DNA of 64,000 nucleotides, from assembly GCA_963742535.1 (NCBI GenBank), contig CAVUMC010000002.1:2232001-2296000 (forward strand). Direction: 5' to 3'. The number at the start of each line of letters is the position of its first letter. Positions within the stretch are counted from its first letter, which is position 1. Source of the stretch: VRUE01 sp963742535. Its GTDB lineage: Bacteria; Actinomycetota; Thermoleophilia; Solirubrobacterales; 70-9. The translations under genes were made by a program, and so were the position numbers. The notes beneath the pieces are model-generated. The model was not told where the DNA came from, did no database searches, and saw only the letters and a program-made list of their open reading frames with translations. Shown in pieces: positions 58,831-64,000 of this stretch.

Positions 58831-59751
58831 TCAGCCGCCGGCGCCGCGCCAAACGGTTGGCGCTTCCACTTCGGCGAAGCCGAGGGTGCCGGGTGGGTCA
58901 ACCAAGTCGGGATGAAGCAGGTGGCCGAGCAGCTCGACGCCGTCAATCAACCGTGGTCCCGGCCGAGAGAAGGTCGAGGCGGCGTCGACGGCATAAACGC
59001 GGCGAGCCCCCAAGCTCTCGATCTGGTCCCAGTGGGCGAGGCCCTGCGCCCGCGCTTCCTCTACGTACCAACCACATGGCATCACGATCGCCACGTCGGG
59101 ATTGAGGCCGGAGAGCTCGCCCCAGGAGACCTCGGGCGACTTGAGGCCGGGCGGGCCGGCGACGTCCTCGCCGCCGGCGATCGAGATCATCTCCGGCACC
59201 CAGTGGCCACCGACGTAGGGAGGGTCGAGCCACTCCAGGGCGATCACACGGGGGAGGCTGGCACCGGCGACCGCGGCCCGCACCGTTGCCAGTCTGCCCT
59301 CGAGCTCGCCGCGCAGCTCGTGCGCCTCGTGGGGGATGCCTGCTGCCTCGCCGAGCCGAATCACGTCCTCGAGCATCTCGCCCAGCGTGCTTGGGTCCTG
59401 TTGAAGCACACGCGGTTTGCTCGGCAGGCGCGCTGCCACTTCGACCACGTCCTCGTAGGAGACCGCGCATACCGCGCAGACCGACTGGGTGACGATCAGG
59501 TCCGGCGCGAGGCTGGCAAGCAGCACTTCGTCGAGCTCGTAGAGGGCCTGTCCCTCCGCCACCCGCGCCTTCACCGCGCGGTCGATCTCCGCCGCCCCCA
59601 GGCCCGCCGGCAGGACGGTCCTCGTCAGGTGCGGGAGTGCCTTTGCCGCCGGCGGGTAATCGCACTCGTGCGTAACCGCGACGACGCTGTCGCCGAGTCC
59701 GAGCGCGTAGAGCATCTCGGTCGCAGAAGGAACGAGACTTGCGATCCGCAT
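58831..59751 (-). CDS. BtuF-like cobalamin/metal-chelate binding protein without signal peptide
   Basis: The 306-residue protein resembles ABC-transporter binding proteins of the BtuF/FepB fold: MRIASLVPSATEMLYALGLG, VVAVTHECDYPP, LIVTQSVCAVCAVSYEDVVE, VIALEWLDPPYVGGHWVPEM and NPDVAIVMPCGWYVEEA. No signal peptide or lipobox is present and no permease or ATPase gene is adjacent. It may therefore be a cytoplasmic cobalamin-binding relative, as found in many actinobacteria. It is divergent from the CNNM gene. Confidence 0.82.
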   Translation of the reverse strand: MRIASLVPSATEMLYALGLGDSVVAVTHECDYPPAAKALPHLTRTVLPAGLGAAEIDRAVKARVAEGQALYELDEVLLASLAPDLIVTQSVCAVCAVSYEDVVEVAARLPSKPRVLQQDPSTLGEMLEDVIRLGEAAGIPHEAHELRGELEGRLATVRAAVAGASLPRVIALEWLDPPYVGGHWVPEMISIAGGEDVAGPPGLKSPEVSWGELSGLNPDVAIVMPCGWYVEEARAQGLAHWDQIESLGARRVYAVDAASTFSRPGPRLIDGVELLGHLLHPDLVDPPGTLGFAEVEAPTVWRGAGG

Positions 59752-59858
59752 CCACGATCAATATGCCACTTATCGCAAGGCCAGCAGGCGGGATGGCTAT
59801 ATTGCCTACGCTGAATGGCCGACGACGACCTTCCCCGAAGTACCGGGCCACATAAGCA
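59752..59858. promoter_or_regulatory. Divergent promoter region BtuF-like / CNNM
   Basis: These 107 bp separate two divergent starts. TATATT at 59798-59803 is a fair plus-strand -10 for the CNNM gene (leader about 48 nt). No good -35 partner is present. Confidence 0.35.
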
Positions 59859-61157
59859 ATGAGCGCCCTCCTGCTCGTCCTCCTTCTGCTGTTGGTCGCG
59901 ATCAACGGCTTCTTTGTCGCGGCTGAGTTCGCCCTTGTCCGCAGTCGCCGCGGCAAGCTCGAGCAGCTGGCAGAGGAAGGCGAAAGCGGCGCCGAGGAGG
60001 TGATCGAGCAGCTCGACAAGATCGACGAGTCGCTCTCCTCCTGTCAGATCGGGATCACCATCGCCTCGATCGGCATCGGCTTCCTCGGCGAGCCCTCGCT
60101 GGCGGTGCTGCTCGAACCGATCTTCGGCAGTCTCTCCCACGGTGCCGCGGTTGGCCTCTCGGTGGCGATTGCCTTCATCCTCGTCACCGCGCTCCACATC
60201 AGCATCGGCGAGCAGGTGCCGAAGATGCTGGCGATCGCCCATGCCGAGCGCACCGCCCGGCGGGTTGCCCGTCCGCTCAACTGGTTCCGCATCGCTACCG
60301 CGCCGGTGACCTACGCCCTGAGTGGGATCTCCAACGCGATTGTCCGCCTCTTCGGCGTCGATCCGACCGACATCGAGGAGAAGCACACGGCCGAGGATCT
60401 GAAGCAGATCATCGACAGCTCGCGGATCGGCGGCACGCTCGATCCCGGGGAGGCGGGCATGCTCGGCGGCGTCTTCCACCTGCATGAGCAGGAGGCGCGC
60501 GAGGTGATGACGCCGATCCCGGCAGTGGTCACGGTCGACGCCTCGGAGACGGTGGAGACGGCGCTGCGGCGCTGCGTCACCTCAGGTCACACTCGCTTGG
60601 TCGTAATCGAGGACGAGAACCCCGACCGGGTCAAAGGCATCGTCCACAACAACAGCCTCGCTCGGCTTTATATGAGCGAGGGGCCTGAGGCCGAGATCGA
60701 GCCGGCGGTGCGCGATGCCGTGATCGTTCCGGAGACGCGTCCGCTCGATGATCTGCTGCATGACCTGCAGGTGCAGCGCACCTCGCTCTCAGTCGTGGTT
60801 GACGAGTACGGGCGCACGGTCGGCATCGTCACCGTCGAGGACATCCTCGAGGAGGTGGTGGGGGAGATCGAGGACGAGACCGACCCCCGCGCCTCAGCGC
60901 TGCGCCAGCTCGCCAGCGGCGAGTGGTTCGTGCGCGGCCACGTCTCGCTCGGCGACCTCTCCGACGCCGGTATCGATCTGCCGGTCGACACCGACGCCTA
61001 CAACTCGGTCGGCGGCTACGTCTTCGGCGAGCTCGGCCGACTGCCCAAGCGCGGTGACACGATCACCGCAAACGGCTACACGATCCGGGTTGAGTCGGTG
61101 CGCGAGAACCGGATCGAGGCGGTCCGCATCAGCGGTTCCGTCCGCCACGACTCCTAG
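59859..61157 (+). CDS. CNNM/CorC (hemolysin C) family membrane protein
   Basis: The 432-residue protein has the DUF21/CNNM membrane domain (about 1-190: LLVAINGFFVAAEFALVRSR, SCQIGITIASIGIGFLGEPS, HISIGEQVPKMLAIAHAERT), two CBS domains (about 205-340: EVMTPIPAVVTVDASETVET, VVVDEYGRTVGIVTVEDILE) and a C-terminal CorC-HlyC domain. Family members export magnesium or other divalent ions, sensing nucleotide through CBS. The older name hemolysin is misleading. A 75-residue protein follows after 45 nt. Confidence 0.92.
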   Translation: MSALLLVLLLLLVAINGFFVAAEFALVRSRRGKLEQLAEEGESGAEEVIEQLDKIDESLSSCQIGITIASIGIGFLGEPSLAVLLEPIFGSLSHGAAVGLSVAIAFILVTALHISIGEQVPKMLAIAHAERTARRVARPLNWFRIATAPVTYALSGISNAIVRLFGVDPTDIEEKHTAEDLKQIIDSSRIGGTLDPGEAGMLGGVFHLHEQEAREVMTPIPAVVTVDASETVETALRRCVTSGHTRLVVIEDENPDRVKGIVHNNSLARLYMSEGPEAEIEPAVRDAVIVPETRPLDDLLHDLQVQRTSLSVVVDEYGRTVGIVTVEDILEEVVGEIEDETDPRASALRQLASGEWFVRGHVSLGDLSDAGIDLPVDTDAYNSVGGYVFGELGRLPKRGDTITANGYTIRVESVRENRIEAVRISGSVRHDS

Positions 61158-61202
61158 CTTCTCCGGGCAACCCGCGTATCCCCTGAGACTTGGAGGTATC
61201 GC

Positions 61203-61430
61203 ATGTGGGTTGTGCGAATGAGCGATAAGCAGCTGGAAGTCCTGCGAGCCTTGCTGCGCTCAGAGGAGCACCTCGGCCCGGCGCTCAAAGGCGCGGTCGA
61301 AGCGCTCGATCTTGCCCGCTGGGACGACCTGCCCGAAGCTGAGCTCCCCTGGGAAGAGATCGAGACCAAGGCACGCCAGCAGGGCATCTCGCCCGCAGAC
61401 GTAATCTGGGACATGGCGGGCAAGAAATAG
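61203..61430 (+). CDS. Small soluble protein, unknown function
   Basis: The 75-residue protein starts at ATG 61203 with GGAGG 6 nt upstream; ATG 61218 is an alternative. It is acidic and helical: MSDKQLEVLRALLRSEEHLG, LPWEEIETKARQQGISPADV, ending IWDMAGKK. No membrane segment or cysteine is present. It follows the CNNM gene on the same strand and may be co-transcribed. It converges on the 3-hydroxyacyl-CoA dehydrogenase gene. Confidence 0.6.
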   Translation: MWVVRMSDKQLEVLRALLRSEEHLGPALKGAVEALDLARWDDLPEAELPWEEIETKARQQGISPADVIWDMAGKK

Positions 61431-61443
61431 CCCGCGCGCAGGT

Positions 61444-62265
61444 TCAGTCGTAGCTGTAAAAACCTGCGCCGGACTTGCGTCCCAGCTTGCCTTCGCCCTC
61501 CATTTGGACCAAGAGCGCGGGGGGCTTCTGGTAGTCCTCGTTGGAGGCGGCGTAGAGGGCGTCGCCGATCGCCTTGCAGACGTCGAGGCCGACGAAGTCG
61601 AGCAGGGCCAGCGGGCCCATCGGGTGTCCGGCGCCGAGCTTCATGCAGGTGTCGATCTCGCCCGCCTCCATGCCGGTCTGTTCCATGAAGCGGACGGCGT
61701 CGAAGAGGTAGGGGAAGAGCAGGCGGTTGACGACGAAGCCCGCCAGGTCTGGGACCTCGACTGCGGTCTTGCCCAGCGCCGCGCACCAGGCCAGGGCCGG
61801 CTCGCGGGCGGCAGCAGCGCCATCGGGGAAGCAGACCTCGACCAGCTTCATCCGCGGCACGGGGTTGAAGACGTGCAGCCCGAAGAGCTTGTCGACCCCG
61901 GCCGCCTCGGCGATCGAGGCGATGCTGAGCGAGGAGGTCGTCGTCGCCAAGTCGGCGTTGGGACAGGCCTCAGCGATCGTCTTCAGCAGCTCACCCTTGG
62001 GCGCGACCTCCTCGACGATCGCCTCGACGATCACGTCGCACTCGTTGAGGTCGCTCGGGTCCGTGGTCACCCGCAAGCGCGAAGGCTCTCCGCCCTCGAT
62101 CTTGGCGCAGGCGGCGACTACTTTCTCCTCGGCGCGCCAGGCGGAAGCCTCGCTGCGGGCGAGCAGAATCACGTCTGCGGTTGTGGTCGCGACAGCGGCC
62201 AGCCCTGTGGCGATGGCGCCGCTACCCGCGATTCCCGGACTCTCGTACCCCGTGCTTGCGTTCAT
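61444..62265 (-). CDS. 3-hydroxyacyl-CoA (3-hydroxybutyryl-CoA) dehydrogenase
   Basis: The 273-residue single-domain-pair enzyme oxidises 3-hydroxyacyl-CoA with NAD. Its N-terminal Rossmann region is somewhat altered (GIAGSGAIATGLAAVATTTA in place of GxGxMGxGIA). The rest is typical: TTTSSLSIASIAEAAG, catalytic His in FGLHVFNPVPRMKLVEV, FVVNRLLFPYLFDAVRFME and HPMGPLALLDFVGLDV. It is divergent from the thiolase, and a TetR-type palindrome lies between them. It overlaps in function with the dehydrogenase half of the bifunctional enzyme at 6285. Confidence 0.9.
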   Translation of the reverse strand: MNASTGYESPGIAGSGAIATGLAAVATTTADVILLARSEASAWRAEEKVVAACAKIEGGEPSRLRVTTDPSDLNECDVIVEAIVEEVAPKGELLKTIAEACPNADLATTTSSLSIASIAEAAGVDKLFGLHVFNPVPRMKLVEVCFPDGAAAAREPALAWCAALGKTAVEVPDLAGFVVNRLLFPYLFDAVRFMEQTGMEAGEIDTCMKLGAGHPMGPLALLDFVGLDVCKAIGDALYAASNEDYQKPPALLVQMEGEGKLGRKSGAGFYSYD

Positions 62266-62326
62266 GGGGCGGGTTCCTATCAGTCCATCGCGATCTGGGG
62301 CCGCGTGACCGGCGAGGTACGATTGG

Positions 62327-62342
62327 TTGACTGACCAGTCAA
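62327..62342. promoter_or_regulatory. TetR-type operator between dehydrogenase and thiolase
   Basis: TTGACTG-AC-CAGTCAA is a perfect 16-bp palindrome in the divergent spacer. A possible thiolase -10, TACGAT (62318-62323), lies just upstream, so binding here would block the promoter. The GGTCAGT half also occurs before the TetR gene at 6143-6149, which suggests that regulator controls both loci. Confidence 0.6.
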
Positions 62343-62360
62343 TCGATACGGAGGGCCACG

Positions 62361-63548
62361 ATGGCAGGCAACGGAAACGGCAAGTTCAGTGGACGCGAGG
62401 TCGTCATCGTCGAGGCAGTGCGCACCCCGGTCGGGCGCGGTCATGAGGCGAAGGGTTACTACAAGGACACCCATCCCTCGAACCTGCTCGCCAAGGCTTA
62501 CTCCGAGGTGATCGAGCGAGCGGGCATCGACGCTTCTGAGGTCGAGGACGTCGTCGGCGGCTGCGTGCAGCAGTTCGGCGAGCAGGGGATCAACATCGCT
62601 CGCAACGCCTGGCTCGAGGCCGGGCTGCCGGTCGAGACCCCGGCTACGACCGTCGATCGCCAGTGCGGCTCGGCCCAACAGGCGGTCAATTTCGCCGCGG
62701 CCCTGATTGCCTCCGGCGTCCACGATGTCGCAATTGGGGGCGGCGTCGAGCACATGGGCCACATCTCCTTCGCCGACAACTTCTCGGTCATGCAGGAGCA
62801 CGGCATGGCCTTCTCGCCGGAGCTGATGGAGCGCTACAACCTCGTGCCGCAGGGAATCTCGGCCGAGATGATCGCCGACAAATGGGAGATCCCCCGCTCG
62901 GAGCTCGACGAACTCAGCGTCCGCTCGCATCAGCGCGCCGCCAAGGCGACCGAGGAGGGCCGCTTCGAGCGCGAGATCGTTCCCTTCCAGGTCAACGGCG
63001 ACACCTACGCCACTGATCAAGGGATCCGACCCGAAACCTCACTCGAGGTGCTCTCGCAGCTCAAACCCGCCTTCAAGGAGGACGGCAAGGTCACCGCCGG
63101 CAACTCCTCGCAGGTCTCCGACGGTGCCGCCGCGATCCTGCTGATGACTCGCGAAAAGGCCGACGCGCTGGGACTGAAGCCGCGGGCCCGGATCTATGAC
63201 CAGACCACGGTCGGCGTCGACCCGGTGATCATGCTCACCGGACCGATCCCGGCCACGCAGAAGCTGCTCGAGCGCAACGGGATGGCGATGGACGACATCG
63301 ACCTGATCGAGATCAACGAGGCCTTCGCCTCGGTCGTCGCTGCCTGGCGCCGCGAGCTGGAACCGGACATGGACCGGGTCAACGTCAACGGCGGCGCGAT
63401 CGCGCTCGGCCATCCACTTGGCTCGACCGGTGCCCGCCTGATCACCACCCTGCTGCACGAGATGGAGCGCACCGACAAGGAGATGGGTCTGGTCACGATG
63501 TGCTGCGGTGGCGGTCTCGGCACCGGCACCTTGATCCAGCGGGTCTGA
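62361..63548 (+). CDS. Acetyl-CoA C-acyltransferase (thiolase)
   Basis: The 395-residue enzyme does the last step of beta-oxidation, splitting 3-oxoacyl-CoA with CoA. It has the nucleophilic Cys in TTVDRQCGSAQQAVNFAAA, GGGVEHMGHISFADNFS, EINEAFASVVAAWRREL, the active-site His in GGAIALGHPLGSTGARL and the second Cys in VTMCCGGGLGTGTLI. The length is standard. GGAGGG lies 8 nt upstream. The TetR palindrome in front points to repression when fatty acids are absent. Confidence 0.95.
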   Translation: MAGNGNGKFSGREVVIVEAVRTPVGRGHEAKGYYKDTHPSNLLAKAYSEVIERAGIDASEVEDVVGGCVQQFGEQGINIARNAWLEAGLPVETPATTVDRQCGSAQQAVNFAAALIASGVHDVAIGGGVEHMGHISFADNFSVMQEHGMAFSPELMERYNLVPQGISAEMIADKWEIPRSELDELSVRSHQRAAKATEEGRFEREIVPFQVNGDTYATDQGIRPETSLEVLSQLKPAFKEDGKVTAGNSSQVSDGAAAILLMTREKADALGLKPRARIYDQTTVGVDPVIMLTGPIPATQKLLERNGMAMDDIDLIEINEAFASVVAAWRRELEPDMDRVNVNGGAIALGHPLGSTGARLITTLLHEMERTDKEMGLVTMCCGGGLGTGTLIQRV

Positions 63549-63556
63549 GTTACGGC

Positions 63557-63599
63557 GCCGGGAATACCCGGATCGGTACGGGCGGTGTAAGTTCCCGGC
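63557..63599 (+). promoter_or_regulatory. Inverted repeat and TAAGTT box before the lipoprotein gene
   Basis: GCCGGGAA (63557-63564) and TTCCCGGC (63592-63599) are 8-bp inverted arms. The second arm ends at the base before ATG 63600. TAAGTT (63588-63593) lies 6 nt before that ATG and fits the leaderless -10 pattern. Confidence 0.4.
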
Positions 63600-64000
63600 A
63601 TGGGCAGGGGACCTATCGCGCTGATCGCGGCCGTTGTCATGGCCGCGATGCTGATTGCCGGTTGCGGCGGCGGTGACGATTCGAGCGCCAGCGGCTCGAT
63701 CTCTAAAGAAGAATTCATCACCAAGGCCGATGCGATCTGTAAGGCGAGCAGCAAACGCATGGAAAAGGAACTCTTCGAGTTCCTGCGCGATAACCGGAGC
63801 GGGGGCTCGCTGCGCAAGCCGACCGTCGCGCAAAACGAAAAGTTCATCGACACCGTCCTGATCCCGAACCTGCAGCAGGAAGTCACGGAACTGAAGAAGC
63901 TCGGCGTGCCCGATGGCGACGAGGAAAAGGTCGACGCGATGATCTCCGCCCTCGAAGAAGGCCAGGAAACCGCGGAAAACGAGACGGAAGCCGTCGCCGC
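63600..64000 (+). CDS. Partial lipoprotein, 3' end beyond window
   Basis: The frame opens at ATG 63600 and runs off the right edge after 133 codons. The lipoprotein signal peptide is MGRGPIALIAAVVMAAMLIA, followed by the lipobox cysteine in LIAGCGGGDDSS. The mature part is charged and helical: ISKEEFITKADAICKASSKR, IPNLQQEVTELKKLGVPDG, EKVDAMISALEEGQE. This helical pattern with a conserved cysteine near ADAICK occurs in many small lipoproteins of this bacterial group; function is unknown. Confidence 0.75.
   Translation, partial: MGRGPIALIAAVVMAAMLIAGCGGGDDSSASGSISKEEFITKADAICKASSKRMEKELFEFLRDNRSGGSLRKPTVAQNEKFIDTVLIPNLQQEVTELKKLGVPDGDEEKVDAMISALEEGQETAENETEAVA

Overview
This 64 kb window is one contiguous stretch of a high-GC bacterial chromosome. 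Gene content points to Actinomycetota, most probably class Thermoleophilia (Solirubrobacterales or a neighbour). Pointers are CarD and DisA side by side, a Spo0H-like SigH, type III glutamine synthetase, many GTG/TTG starts, and several secreted or coiled-coil proteins of a kind common in that class. This placement is inference from content; no rRNA gene is present. No phage, transposase, insertion sequence or CRISPR array was found.

Layout. 1-2.5 kb holds secreted proteins (TolB-like propeller, collagen-like). 2.6-9 kb holds glutamine synthetase III, an NlpC/P60-like enzyme, a TetR regulator, a two-domain beta-oxidation enzyme and a sirtuin. 9-18.4 kb holds a first ammonium transporter, a LysR regulator, a universal stress protein, a three-module peptidoglycan hydrolase and a nucleoside phosphorylase. 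18.5-20.4 kb is amt-PII, followed by a MerR-cyclase fusion. 21.7-50 kb is a housekeeping backbone: tilS, hpt, ftsH, folP, folB, folK, coaX, dusB, greA, lysS, clpC, disA, carD, ispD, ispF, cysS, rlmB, sigH. That order closely follows the one known from Bacillus. It is interrupted by cassettes: GST, repeat-rich surface protein, aldo/keto reductase, MFS exporter, DUF389, PHP phosphatase, acyl-CoA ligase, coiled-coil protein. 50-64 kb holds tRNA-Thr(UGU), a hydroquinone-type dioxygenase with a maleylacetate reductase, a PlsC-GpsA fusion, an ECF sigma unit, a rhomboid protease, a BtuF-like protein, a CNNM/CorC protein, a divergent 3-hydroxyacyl-CoA dehydrogenase/thiolase pair, and a lipoprotein running off the end.

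Themes. Nitrogen uptake and assimilation are represented by GSIII, two Amt proteins and a PII without the usual modified tyrosine. Fatty-acid oxidation genes are split between the two ends and may share a TetR operator half-site (GGTCAGT). Cell-wall and c-di-AMP functions are represented by DisA and the large hydrolase.

Most unusual signal. Five intergenic elements of 101-114 bp fall into two families. Within each family the core is conserved, but it is enclosed by a 19-25 bp near-perfect stem whose sequence differs completely from copy to copy. Two further long hairpins lie inside cysS. A second pervasive signal is a TANNNT box 6-10 nt upstream of about twenty start codons, which suggests widespread leaderless transcription. 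Two genes (ispF and a DUF389 gene) each carry an apparent single-base deletion in a G/C run, so base-level errors in this assembly are possible.
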